A stretch of DNA of 64,000 nt from NCBI GenBank assembly GCA_949128115.1, contig OX421961.1, positions 108,546,363 through 108,610,362 of the forward strand, read 5' to 3'. Below the pieces are notes generated by a model that was not told where the DNA came from, did no database searches, and was given only the letters and a program-made list of their open reading frames with translations. The translations under genes and the position numbers were made by a program. Source of the DNA: Anaspis maculata (taxonomy: Eukaryota; Arthropoda; Insecta; Coleoptera; Scraptiidae). Below, in pieces: positions 30,799 through 43,600 of the stretch (the first letter of the stretch is position 1; each line of letters opens with the position of its first letter).

Positions 30799-32499
30799 CT
30801 TCAAACAAAATTATTAACTTTAGGGAAAGGTTTCAAGCAAGATGTTACTTTTGAAGACGACATCCTTATGCAGGCGGAAACAGTTGATTTGCTAAATCTG
30901 CAACAGAAATAAAACAATAATATTTGTATCATACCAATTCCAAATATACGGCATTTTGAAATCATTTATCCTCATTCTACCTAGATAGGTATGCTGCCTT
31001 ACTATTTTTAGTAGGTATCTCTATCCACTTTTCACTATCATAGGAATTTGACTCAATTTTTGAAAGAATACATTTTGAATGGCTATGAAATCTTTTAGCA
31101 AAGAAAATTCAAATATGTATTGAGAATGTTAAACCAATTTTTTTCCATACCTGGCAATAACAAGATTAATAAGACTTCGGTTTTTGCTTTTCATTCATCA
31201 AAACTCTACGTTTACGTTTGTCAGTGTCATGAAGTGTCACACCTTGACGTTGCTGTCAAAAGTAAATCAAAAGTCCCTGTTCGAACTGTCAGCTGTCACT
31301 GTGACAGCAGCTTCTATTTTTAGGGATTTCGCGAAGTTTCTTGTTGCTTGTTGGCAGTTGTGTATCACGAACCGAAAAAGAAATGTCGTCAGAATTCTAC
31401 ACATGTGTAGAATTTCACACATAACTGATGTTTTTGTGATAATATCCCCGCGATAAGATTAGCAATGCTATAATCTGGACCGATAAATTGCTCAAGCGTA
31501 CGTGTGTTTGTTTATTTCAACGGTGACAACAGTGCAATTCTCTTTTGTATTGTTACACCCCTCTCAGGATCTCTGCATCGTCCTCTCAACATTTTCGTTT
31601 GTATTCCCCGTGGATTATCCCCTGTGCCTAATGCATGAATCTGGTTATGCAACAGGAGGACATTAGATGAGCCCTAAGGACTCCGAGTAAGTACTAGGTG
31701 GTTATTGTATTTTGGCGAATGGCCAGGCAGAATAAACGAGCACACCCACTAACACCTGCTTGCAGAAATCGCTTATTACATTCTATTTTGCATTTTGTTG
31801 AAAACACCGCTTTTTCTGGAACGTATCACCTTTCGGCGTTAATTTAGGGAGCCCCGTCTCAAGTGTCTTGCCGGTGTCCATTATGCAATGTTTTATTTTT
31901 TTAAGTTGCTAAACTAGTTCATCAAAAATAGAATCTATTTTGGTGCATTTAAAAATCTACCTCCCTTGCTAGATGCTGTTATTTCGATTATCTCGATCGC
32001 TGACTTTCATCGCGTACAGAATCAAAAAGTAAAAAAAGTTCTTGAGATTCATGAATATTCTAGCTCTTATTCTCCCTCTGCGAATCTGTGATATGATAAT
32101 GTAGCCAGCACATTGGAATAATTTAAGTAAAACCAAGTAGTATGCATTAAATTTAAAGTTTATGTAGGAATTCTAGTTTTGTATTAAAAAAAATATATAC
32201 TAAAGCAAGTCATGTGTATCAACACAATTTCCTGCTTTCTTGAGTTCTTTACTCTTTATTTGCCAATATTATAATGCGACCAGTAATATAGATACTAGGC
32301 ATGATCCAAAAGTTTGGTGTCATTTAGTGAAGCACAGCTGATAATGACCATGAAAATTACAATAATAATGTAGAGATGAAACACCCTCCAAACAACCAAA
32401 AAAGTTCAACTAACCTGAAAGTTTTCAACTTCACAACTTCAACTTTTTACAAACAGAAAAGTTCGTATGTACCACGTCATGAATAATTGCTAGGGAAGC
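30799..32499. other. Upstream of APEH; nothing coding recognised
   Basis: About 1.7 kb. It should contain the APEH first exon and promoter. Several TGACAGCTGTCA-type words occur at 31220-31310. I found no ATG-bearing exon with a phase-0 donor that I would defend. From 31500 to 32300 the sequence is ordinary AT-rich DNA with no clear feature. Confidence 0.45.
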
Positions 32500-32600
32500 T
32501 TAGCTCAATAGCAAAAGTAATGCAAGCAACGCCGGATCCATCCACTTTTTGGATGGGTGACCGTGCTCGTGCATTATCGATACATCGATTATCGTCAAAA
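32500..32600 (+). mobile_element. Possible SINE fragment
   Basis: TTAGCTCAATAGCAAAAGTAAT followed by GCAAGCAACGCCGG resembles a degraded tRNA head (box A region), and GGATGGGTGACCG resembles an internal module common in arthropod SINEs and 5S RNA. No box B of good quality and no clear duplication. Confidence 0.35.
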
Positions 32601-32689
32601 GTGGATTTAGAATAGATGAATTACCCGAGGAATTACCTAGTTACACTAAAAAATTTTAATATAGGATGACAAATAACGATCCCACTAGT

Positions 32690-34745
32690 GGCGGGGTTAA
32701 CGGCCAAAAATGGAATGATCTGTGCATTTTGTGATCAAAGCATGAAATTTGGCATATGTGTTCAGAAGACCCTCCTTTGCAATTTCAGATGTGGCGCCAC
32801 GCAAGATTTTGCACCAGAGGCACTGTATTGCGGTTAGCATACCTGCTAGGGGTAAATTCTGCAAAAATGGTTCCTGGCCGTTCTCTGGTACCGCACTCGG
32901 TATTTTTTAGTTCTGTTTAGCTAAAACTACATGTAGAAATGAGTGAGGAGTGCATTTTCACAAGCAAAGTTCCAAATGCTGCCTTTATACGTTGTTTTAA
33001 TACATTTTAAGGCCAACTTTGTTTTAGTACAGGAAACATGGTAAAAAAATTGCCAAAACCTCGGCAAAGACATGCACGTCCTGAAAATTTGATATTCTGT
33101 TCAGAATTAAGTGCCCTACTACATATCTAAAAGTGCCAAAAATCGCACCCCGGGGCTTCGAGTTATTGGAGGGGGGGTGAAAAATTGCAACTCAAAATTA
33201 ATGGTATGGAACCCGATGGAACCCGTCAATCCAATGGATGCAAATACGTCGTAGTTCAACGCATCACATCCCGTTGATACAGTTTTGGCACAAAAAGTGT
33301 CGATTATTGTTGTAGGGGGGTCGTGGGGTAGGGCGAAACTCGACTGGGTGGCTCTTTTCCTTCCTGGGCCATGAAGAATCGATCACGACAAGATTTGTAT
33401 CTTTTCCGACTAGAGGCATTCATCTTTGAAAATATTTTAGAGGCCATTAGATTGAACTGTATTCTTCACGAAAATCATCCATTCGATCTGTAACTGTGTT
33501 TTTCGAGACAGAAAAAATCGATTTGAACTTAAGTCGGCACAGCCCGTCGTCTACTACTGACCAGAACACTACACCATGCATCTTCAAATGAAAATAGCCC
33601 AAACTATCTGAAAAATTATAACTAATCTTTGAAAGTTCGAGGATCTGTGCAGAACTGAATTCCCTATAACATAAACAAAATTGTCATAAATCGCAATGCA
33701 GGGTATTGAGTTATTACTTGAAGGTGCATGCTGTAGTGTTCTGGTCATTAGTAGACGCCGGGCAGTGCCGACTAAAGTTCAAATCGGTTTTTTCTATGCC
33801 GGAAAACAAAATTACAGATCGAATGAATAATTTTCGTCAAGAATACAGTTCAATCTAATGGCCTCTGAAATATTTCCATAGATGAATACCTCTAACAGTA
33901 AAAAAAAGTTACGTGAAAATTGTCAAAGAAAAAACAGGTTTTCTCAAGTTAACTTGTTCGAACTTGTTTTTATCCAAATTTACACATCGGATTCAAGTTC
34001 AGCACATTGAATTTAGTCGGAAAAGATACCAATCTTGTCGGGATCGATTCTTCATGGCCCAGGAAGAAAAAGAGCCACCCAGCCGAGTTTCGCCCTTCCC
34101 CACGACCCCCCTTCAACAATGATCGACACTTTTTGTGCTAAAATTGTATCAACTGGTTGTGATGCGTCGAACTACGACGTATTTGCCTCCATTGGATTGA
34201 CGGGTTCCATCGGGTTCTATACCTTTCATTTTGAGCTGCAATTTTTTACCCCCCCTCCAATAACTCGAAGCCTCGAGGTGCGATTTTTGGCAATTTTAGA
34301 TATGTAGTAGGGTACATAATTCTGGACAGAGTATCAAATTTTCAGGACGTTCATATCTTTGCCGAGGTATTGGCAATTTTTTTACCAAGTTTCCTGAACT
34401 AAAACAAAGTTGGCCTTAAAATGTATTGAAACAACGTATAAAGGCAGCATTTGGAACTTTGCTTGTGAAAATGTACTCCTCACTCATTTCTACATGTAGT
34501 TTTAACTAAACAGAACTATAAAATACCGACTGCGGTACCAGAGACCGGCCAGGAACCATTTTTGCAAAATTTACCCCTTGCAGGTATGCTAACCGCAATA
34601 CAGTGCCTCTGGTGCAAAATCTTGCGTGGCGCCACATCTGAAATTGCAAAGGAGGGTCTTCTGAACACATATGCCAAATTTCATGCTTTGATCACAAAAC
34701 GCACAGATCATTCCGCTAACCCCCCCACTACACAGCTCTGACCGT
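32690..34745. repeat. 2-kb foldback with kilobase arms
   Basis: Arms of nearly 1 kb pair almost end to end: GGAATGATCTGTGCATTTTG near 32711 against its complement near 34705, TGGCGCCACGCAAGATTTTG, GTACCGCACTCGGTATTTT and AACCCGTCAATCCAATGGA-type words in mirrored order, meeting near 33720. Arm similarity is high, about 90% by eye. There is no open frame of note, so it may be a large non-autonomous element. Confidence 0.85.
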
Positions 34746-35099
34746 TTTTCATACATCACTGTATATTTTTCAAGCATTTCATTTATACATAATATGTATG
34801 ACTGCCTGTAAATCTGGTTCCAAAAAATTTGGGATTCCATTCGAAAAAAAAAAATGTCAGACCAGCTTCAGTGATTTGTAGAATGGGAATGAAAAAGAAA
34901 ATTTTCGAATTATCCAGTAGTTCATCGAGACTGGGGACAAAAAAATATAAAATGGAGTGTGAGTGTTGGACGGACAGAAGCTAAAAAGGCTCGCAGTGCA
35001 GCATTCGAAACCTCACCTCAAAAACGACACAAACACGGCGAATCAATACAAAAAATCAACTACTGCGCTACTGCTCTGAGCTTCTGTTCAATACAGGAT

Positions 35100-35222
35100 A
35101 CAGGTTGTCCCGTTGTACACCGTTCCAGTCGTAGTACACCGTCCCAGAACCCGACTGCAGTAACGCTCAGCGCGGCTAAATGTTGGATGGGAGACCGCCG
35201 ATGATTACTGCCAGTGGGCGTG
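35100..35222 (+). pseudogene. 5S rRNA-like fragment
   Basis: Contains CGCTCAGCGCGGCTAAATGT followed by TGGATGGGAGACCGCC, which matches the 3' half of animal 5S rRNA around box C (GGTTAGTACTTGGATGGGAGACC-type). The 5' half is not recognisable, so this is a fragment or a 5S-derived SINE and not a functional gene. Confidence 0.5.
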
Positions 35223-36083
35223 GGCCTCATCTAAAGGTGGATTTATGCTCGCAAAAAATAAGAAGAAAAATAAGAAAATGTTGAAAATGAGCTTTCAGAT
35301 TCAAGCGTTTATGCTCCAAAATAAGAAATAACAACAATAATAAGGAACTTCAACTTATCATTCCCTGCTGCGTATTGAAGATGCTTTGTTGAATAATCAA
35401 GTTACGCAGTTAACTTATGTAGAATAATATTCTACAATGTGTTTTGAAGCCTTCCGTGGCTTGTGTTTCCTTCCGTTAATGACGAGATCCTAGCCCCCCC
35501 CCCAATAAATACTTATCGCCACTACTGCCCAAGAAATTTAAGAATAAAAATAACAAGTTGAATATTTTCAACTTCTGCTCGAAGCCGAACGAGTGACGAG
35601 CGCAGTCGAGCTTTGCCAATGACGATGGGGGCTGCTTTTATGCAATCCGCAGTACATCGATGTAGCAAGAGTTGCCTGAAACCGACTGTCTGGGTAGGCG
35701 GGGAACTCCCACGGGTTGCTTCGTAACGGCGCGGCGGTCCAAACGTGGCGCCATCTAGCAGTTTTCCTCACAAGTTCTCTTCAGTGATAATGGGGTGTTA
35801 CATTGGTAAAAAAGTAGTTATTTTTATTGAGTATTCCGATTGTTTATGATCTTATTAAGCCTTCCATGTAACAGGTACATTAATTTCGCCTCTAATTTTA
35901 TAGAAAAAAATTATTTCTCATTAATCTATGACGTCACTCGGTGAACCTCGCGCGCAAACCAAACGTGACCTACTTAACCGACATTTGAGCGTCTTCAAGG
36001 TTTAATCACGCTTTTGTCACTTTTGACGTGTAACGTGTAATTCAAAACATCAAATCACATGACATTTGTGACATTTATTTACA
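35223..36083. other. Gene-less stretch with a repeat fragment
   Basis: At 35635-35690 the words GCAATCCGCAGTACATCGATGT and AGTTGCCTGAAAC relate to the compound repeat at 7598-7620. The remainder has AAATAAGAA-rich DNA (35255-35340) and nothing coding that I recognise. Confidence 0.5.
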
Positions 36084-36780
36084 GGGCGTTCACAAAAAGA
36101 AAACAAACTTTATAATTTTCAAAGTATCATAATTCATTTTTTCAAATGGCATGCCCCTAATTTCATAACGCTGTTCGATAGCTTTTTTATCCTCTTCCAT
36201 TTTTACTAGGGGTACCCTACCCTTGAACTTCATATTTTTCGAGATAATCGGAAGTTTTCACGAAATTTGCTATTTTCTGGACTTTTTTCAAAAACTGAGT
36301 CGGCCACTGAGTCGGCCGTGATGACTGACAGACAAGCTAAAAAGTACGCAGCTGTCAGTTAGTCAGTGTAAAAATTGTCCAACACAGAAAAATGGCTTTA
36401 CGCGAGAGGAAATGATTGAGATGATATTCTGGTATGAATTCAGATATCCAGGATTCCACTTTGATTTCTTTTTGCGTTTAAGCCATTTTTCTTTGTTCGA
36501 CAGTCAGACTGACTAACTGACAGCTGCGAACTATTTGGCTTGTCTGTCATTTATCACTGCCGACCAAGTTTTTGAAAAAAATAAGAAAAATAGCCAATTT
36601 CGTGAAAACTTCCAATTATCTAGAAAAATATGAAGTTTAAGGGTAGGGTACCCCCAGTAAAAATGGAAGAGGATAAAAAAAAACTATCGGATAGCGTTAT
36701 AAAATTGGGGGCATACCATTTGAAAAAAATGAGTTATGATACTTTGAAAATTATGAAGTTTGATTTTTTTTTGAACATAA
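36084..36780. repeat. 0.7-kb foldback
   Basis: Left arm AACTTTATAATTTTCAAAGTATCATAA is mirrored at the right end. Pairing continues through GGTACCCTACCC / GGGTAGGGTACC, CACGAAATT/AATTTCGTG and GACTGACAGACAAGC-type words, meeting near 36440. The left flank is CAGGGCGTTC, like the CAGGG ends of other foldbacks here; the right end does not match it. Confidence 0.75.
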
Positions 36781-37786
36781 AATAGCAACTTTTTGACATT
36801 GGAATATTGGTCTTTGACTTGATTATCACCATGGCAAGTTTCATCTCTTTGTTTTGAAAAGCAAGGCCGCTACAATTTTTTTAAGCAAACTGTGGAAATG
36901 CGATTTTTTTCAGTTTTCAATTTCTAGTTGGTAACACTGCCAAACAATTGAACAACAAAAATACAGGCACAAAACAGTTGAAAAAGCTGAACCCGAAAAT
37001 GCACAAAATATAGGTGTTCCACTTGAAAAAATTGACGCTTCGTTTATCCCGTCAAAATGGAACAGCCTGTATAGCTGAAAATAATTTCAGGTCATCAAAC
37101 CATTCAACTATTCTCTTACATCTTTTTATCTATTTTGAACGGTAAGACCGCTATGGGATAACTACGCTAGAGTGGACCACCATGTATTAAATTGCCTTTG
37201 ACTCTGGACTGCGAATTCTGGGACACCTGTACATCTACAAAATAAACGTCAATATTTTTTTAAATATTTTTCTCTTGTTCTTGAGTGGATTCGCTATATC
37301 GCTCTGTATTCGGAATGCGATACTTCTTAGACCTACTGTATAGATGAAAAAAAAAATCACGCTAACGGGACTAGGGAGCAAACTGGGCGGGAAGAAGCTA
37401 AAAAACGCGAGTGAAAACGACTCTCAGAACTTGGACCCTTTCCATCCAAACAACACAAAGCAAACAGACCACCGCCGAAAAACACGAAAAGAAGGGAATA
37501 TGCCTCGGAATATGCACACAAACTAAAGACAAACAATATGTTATTGACTGTGCACGCTTCCGTTGCTAGTGTTGTCACGCTTTTTCCATTGCAACTTTTT
37601 GCTGTATCCGAGGCTGTATCTGTCTTCAACTCCGGCGAGATGTTTTGTTAGAAACAGGTCTATGGAATAACATGGCCGCGCAAGGAAAAGTAGCACGACC
37701 GAAATAAAACAATTAGTAAAAAAAACAATACCTACATTGTGGTTGCGAATCCCTTACCTAGATCGACAAGCAATCGCGAGTAAGCC
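36781..37786. other. Gene-less stretch; nothing recognised
   Basis: About 1 kb of mixed sequence. One end-like word AACAGCCTGTATAGCTG occurs at 37061. Overlapping opposite-strand frames near 37357-37629 look incidental. Confidence 0.45.
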
Positions 37787-38866
37787 AAGGACCCCGCACG
37801 ATTCTTATGGAAAATGGCTCCCGGTTAAATTCTCTGAATTTTTGATATGTTGTAGCTCATGAGATACTAATCAAATACCGTGAAGCCCAAACTCAAATAA
37901 TGGATAGTTTCTCACCCACAGGGGGTTGAAGTTGGAGGTTTTGACGGCTCAGAAATGATATTCTGACGTAAATAAAAGCTTTTTATTTGGTTTCTCTTCA
38001 AGTTGTGTTTCATGCTAAATGTATTTATTCGACAGATAAATATCAACCCCCTCCTCCACCCCCAACCCCTATCTACCATCATAAAATTCGATATTACTCC
38101 AAAAAGCCATGCGGATGGCTTCTGTGATTCAATTTATGAATTTTGACATAGAAATTATTTTCCACCCCAATGTTGGGGTGCCGATTTTCCAATTTTCCTC
38201 GGTTAATTTAGCTGAATTTTTGGTATTGTGTACTCCTAATTCTGCTGAACAAAAAGTTCTCATACCAAAACTTATTCCTATGAACGGTTTTTGTTCTACA
38301 GGGGACTGAAGCTCAATATTTATGCTCTCAAATATTCGGATTCAGTCCCTTGTAGAACAGAAACTGTCCATAGGAATAAGTTTTGGCAATAAAACTTTTT
38401 GTTCAGCAGAATTAGAAGTACGCAATACCAAAAATTCAGCCAAATTAACCGAGGAAAATTGGAAAATCGGCACCCCAACATTAGGGGTGGAAAATAATTT
38501 TTATGTCAAAAGCCATAATTTAAATCACAGAAGCCATCCGCATAGCTTTTGGGAGAAATCTCGAATATTATGATGGTAGATAGGGGTTGGGGGTGGAGGA
38601 GGGGGTTGATATTTTTCGTGTCAAATAAATACATTTAGCATGAAACACAACATGAAGAGAAACCAAATAAAAAGCCTTTATTAACGTCATAATATCATTT
38701 TGAAGCCGTCAAAACCTCCAACTTCAACCCCCTGTGGGTGAAAAACTGTCCATTATTTGAGTTTGGGGTTCACGGTATTTGATTAGTATCTCATGAGCTA
38801 CAACATATCAAAAATTCAGAGAATTTAACCGGGAGCCATTTTCCATAAGAATCGTGCGGGGTCCTT
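37787..38866. repeat. 1.08-kb near-perfect foldback
   Basis: The left end AAGGACCCCGCACGATTCTT is mirrored exactly at the right end. Both arms carry GGCTCCCGGTTAAATTCTCT, TATGTTGTAGCTCATGAGAT, CACAGGGGGTTGAAGTTGGA and GGTTGATATTT words in opposite order; they meet near 38330 at a CTACAGGGGACTGAA / TTCAGTCCCTTGTAG pair. Arm identity looks above 90%, suggesting a young insertion. Confidence 0.85.
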
Positions 38867-40653
38867 TAGCCAGTGTAGTTTGTTTTGTTGTCAATTGTAA
38901 ATTTACAACAATTTACTGTAAATTTTGCATGTATTGAATGTGGCCGCTAAGTGTAACGTCACCAAATTCGGATCCGTAAAGGATTAACAGATCCACAGCT
39001 GTTCAAAGTTAATTTTCACCAAAATCCAACCAGTAGTGCCAACAGTATGTGGTGCCACCGTTAGGTGGGGTAGGGCCGAGATCGTGCAAGAAAGTAAAAT
39101 TTCGAGGAAAAAATTATAAGTCTACTGAATTGGAAATGTACGTCCGGTCCGCTATTAGCAAGTTGAAGCAAGCCGTGGAACACACCTCGTACCTGCTTAC
39201 ATACGTAGATGCGTTGTTACGACTGATGTTTTTATTCTGTTAAAGCAACATCAGAACGTATCCTTCATGCAAATCCAGCTCGCGATTACAATCGAATCTA
39301 ATCTTTCATGTTCGATGCGTTGGTAGGCTTAGTACGGATGAGTTCTTCACGTATACCTAAACTTTCGTCACTCAAAACAGGAAACGAACGTTTTAGTACC
39401 ATTACGCATGCGTGTGTCATTTCATGCAGATACATATACGCCGTGCGCAACGTTTTTGATTGGCTGGCAAGGAATTTGCTGCGTTGCGATGGTTTTGCGA
39501 TTACCTTGCGAGCCGGCGGCTACTGTGGCGTTGCGTCTTTTCATAGAACGGCCATTAACTCTCTACTTGACTCTCTATTATTGCCGAACCCTGACATGTA
39601 ACATTAGAAAGGTCTATTGAAATAAGGCCACTCACTGAGACTTTTTCCCGCCGAGAGCGCCACAATAGCCGAGGATAAAGACGATAAAATTGATAACTGA
39701 GAGAGCTGTTCACATGTCCAAATGTCAAACTTGGTAGATATAACTTCACTGGGAACTTCACATTTTATTATCGCTACATCCAACCATAGATACATCCAAC
39801 TCGTCCAAGCCAAGGGTCAAATGAATGTTGAGTGTCAAAAATTCGAGGAAAAATGACAGTCCGAATGCTCTCTGCAGTAGTAGCGAGAGTAGTGGCGACC
39901 TCTACGTTGAGCTTTGTGCACCCCGAGGTGCACCCCTTCGTTTGATTTTTGACGAAATTTTTTTGGCAGCTTGTTAACACAGCTTGTTTATTTTATTATT
40001 GTCTTTTGTTGTGGCCATTGTAAGTAAACATCTCATTATAAAGGTGGTGGCCGTTACGCTCGGCACTGTTGATGATATTGTGCTGTATAAATGTAATTTA
40101 ACAAGTTTCCTTATACAATCATGTTGCATTTAATGACTCATTCCCATTTACGTTTTGTAAATAAATACACTAGAATCTCTACTCGAAATAAAAAATTGGC
40201 TCTCGATTTCTCAGTTTTTGAACATTTGAAATACAATAGACCTCGCAATAAACGATACAAAAAAGATGTTATTATTTTTCCTTCACCTTTTGAATGCACC
40301 TCTTGATTAATAATTACAGTGTGTCGTAATTTAGCCTTTTAATTAGGCATAGTATTCAGTTATGTCCAGCACAGCTCTTTGTAAGTATTGCTTTGTTTAG
40401 TGCCAATAGTGCCATATTTGGCGCTTGCTTTTGCACTCAATTCAGAAACCGCAACTTGGAAAAACGAAAGTTGTGTGTGGTCAACGCATTCCCTCAAGTA
40501 TTTTATGCTTATTATTATGCAAAATAAACAAACAACTCTGCTAATACCGAAATTAACTTTTATGTTTTATGTTTGATGAAAATGTCTCTGTTGCTTTGTT
40601 AACTTTCACGTTTTGTGGCGTTTACACCCTTGTGACGTTTTGTGTGTTGTCCA
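38867..40653. other. Gene-less stretch upstream of LRRFIP
   Basis: No recognisable protein. Open frames on both strands at 39308-39620 and 39555-39980 overlap and resemble nothing I know. The LRRFIP promoter and a leader exon may lie here: an acceptor-like TTGTCCAG ends at 40653, directly before the exon with the start codon. Confidence 0.4.
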
Positions 40654-40693
40654 GGTTTGGTTTTGGTGTTGTCGTCTCCGGTTCCTCCTCGCC

Positions 40694-43600
40694 ATGGACG
40701 GCGTTGGTGGCCGAAGACGTCTTGCGGCAAAATCTTCTGCAGAGGACCAGGCCCTTGACCAAATCGCCAAGGAGGTAATCTTTTTTTCTCAAATTTATTT
40801 GTCCGACTGAGTATAAACAACATTATAAAGTGCAACCATAATAAGCTAACAAGTTCATAAAAAACATGACGCGACACCAGTAACATCAGCAAAAATTTGA
40901 ATTGAGATTAAAACACTCAAAAATTCATAAGTTCAGGGTGATTACGCGAGCATCCCCTCCTCCTCCTTCTTCTGGAGGTTTCTTCTTCGAAATAATTTGG
41001 AGAGAAAACTTTTCTCGGGCAATTTTTCCGTTGATTTAAAAATTAGAAACTATATTTTTTTCGAACCTATAATATGTAGGTATACAGGCTCTCGCAAAAC
41101 ATTGGTTTATGCGGCACCCTGTATATTTTAATTGAAATCGATGTAGTTTTTCAACTAAATACATACATATCACTTTTCAAACACCCCGTGTTTGAGTTTA
41201 AAAAAAAAATTCTTCAAAAACCTTTTTTCAAAAAAAAATTGAAAAATTTTGTACCTAAATAAAACTAGGTTCAAGTCAGTTCAGTATGATGAAAGTTTTG
41301 TTTTATTGCTACTAGAAGGTAAGCAAACATCTGTTGCGATGTGTCACTTGTCAAACATTTCAGTTTTTGGCAGCTAGATTTTTCAGTTTCTGCGCAATTA
41401 TTAGGGTATAATTAGGGGTATAATGATGATAATAATTCGAACAAAATGGTAGATTACACTCGTTTAAAGACGTATTGTCACTCTTCTTTCTTCAGAGGAA
41501 CTCCTCGCAAGCTCGTCGTGTCCCAAAACTAGTCGTGTGACAATACCAGGTATTATGGAACTCGTATAATAATATGTACTATCATCTACTCCCGTATCGT
41601 ACGCAAACGCGTGTCGTACTAGCGCTTGACTTTTATAACACTGAAAGGAAAGGCATTTCTACTTCTAAAATTTTTCAATTTCTTACAAATATTTTACGCA
41701 AAATAGATAAAATAGTATATTACACGTTCAAGAAGACGTTTCGTCTCACGACTGTTTTTGGGACCCTCCTCATTTAAACTTCGTCTTAATAAACTCGTAT
41801 AATAATATACCTACCATTTGAGATTATTTTATTGTGATTTGGTTTGAACAAACCGATCTATTAGAATTTGCGTCATTTGGTAACCGTGAAGCTTCTATCT
41901 GAAAGATTTTTGCAATTATTCGTGAGCTGAACGACATCGAAAGCTGTTTCTATTGAAGCTTAGCTATAATACCTACCTACATAATTTTAAGTTAGGCTGG
42001 AATAGGTAAGTATATCTTTGAATAGATCATACGGAATGAAAGTAAAGATATGTGGAGATCTATATTTGTAACGGGAACACACAATAAGATCTTGTCGGAG
42101 TCAACTCGCCTTCTGCATTATATCAATTTATAATAAATTTAATATGAAATGTTTAACGATTAGAGACGTTTAAAAATTGTATCTCGGCTCTAACATGAAA
42201 CGGAAGTCTTTAAATGGAACTATGCTTGAGCTATCATGGCTTAATTTTTTACAACATTCTTCAACTCGACTAGACTTTGCCTATTTTTAGAATTAGATGA
42301 TCACTATTATCTTGAGCTTTGTCTATCGTGGGGTGCAAAGCCTACCTACTTCCGCAAGGGTGGCGCTTGAACATTTATATCCGACAAATTGAATACTGTT
42401 GTATCTAAAATTATAAATAATACAATTTTTGTACTCACCACGTTTCTGAAAACAATGGGACTAGTTTTCGTACAGACATCATTGTTTAAATATCCATTCG
42501 AAATACGTTATCATTACTTGGTTTAGTTATTATTGTTTGCGATGATAATAACTTTGAGATAATTGGCTCTAAATATTTTTTCTGTTGCCACCTTCTGTTT
42601 TTTTCAATATTGCAATGTAGACAACAAAAGTTGGATCGAAACGGAAATGCTTACGTTGACACACGCGGAAAGGTGTCCCTCTGGATTTAATGACTTTGCC
42701 TGGTATTTTGGGAGAGTGAACTCCGGCGCTCTTCATGAGGGTTTTGCCTTGAAGTATTTATGTGTATGAATAGTTCCTTCCAGTCTTGTGCCGTCTCTGT
42801 ATGGGGAAGCTAAGGTGGCATCAGAGTCACCTAGCCGCCGTATATTATCCTTGAATCCTGGATACCCCACGCGTGACGTAACGCCGCACTATCCTTTTTG
42901 TGCGACTTCTTCGCTGCTTCCCCGCGTTATCTCTTTTTATTATTAACAGTCAAATATTTGCAACATCAATAAAGCAAAAATTATTATATTATCTGCTTAC
43001 ATAGAGTCTAACGCGGTGTAATAGGTGCGGTGTGCGCCGTTTTTAGCAATTATAAAATGATTCTGGTTCCTGTTTTGATAATGGAATCATCGAACAAGCT
43101 GAACTGGGTCCATCATATCAAAAGGAGTCCTTCGTTGAGTGATTGCCTTTTGCAGGAGACAGCCCCATCGGCGCACGTTTTGTTCATTACTGCCGTCTCA
43201 CAATGCAAAAAGTCCGTGAGTATTTTTCCGGTTCCTTTATATCGTTCCAAATGCAACAGAGATGCACGGAGATGCATATTCTTTGCTTTTGCGGAACTTT
43301 TACGAAAATAGCTCTTCCGGTTCCATTAGAAATGACATGGTCTGCGAAATTTTTAAAAATAGCTTTCCATGAAGAATATGAACTCCTGTATGTGTTCGGT
43401 TGAGATTTGGTCATTCCAAGCAATCTCCCAAGTTGTGAAGCCTGTATTAATAATTTTTGTAAATAATTGTTTGAGTGTTGCTAATTTTTCATCGTCAGTT
43501 TCTGGTTTTCATATTAGCCGAAACTACTCATTGCACTAAGTGAATGAATGAAATCAAGGAAAAACATGGTCCATTTAGTTGCCGACTGCGCTTTCGTCCT

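Noticed and set aside
31120..31200. ATG-bearing candidate for the APEH first exon (minus strand, donor GTATGG at 31151)
   Set aside because: It would end in phase 2, whereas the next exon at 30798 needs phase 0.
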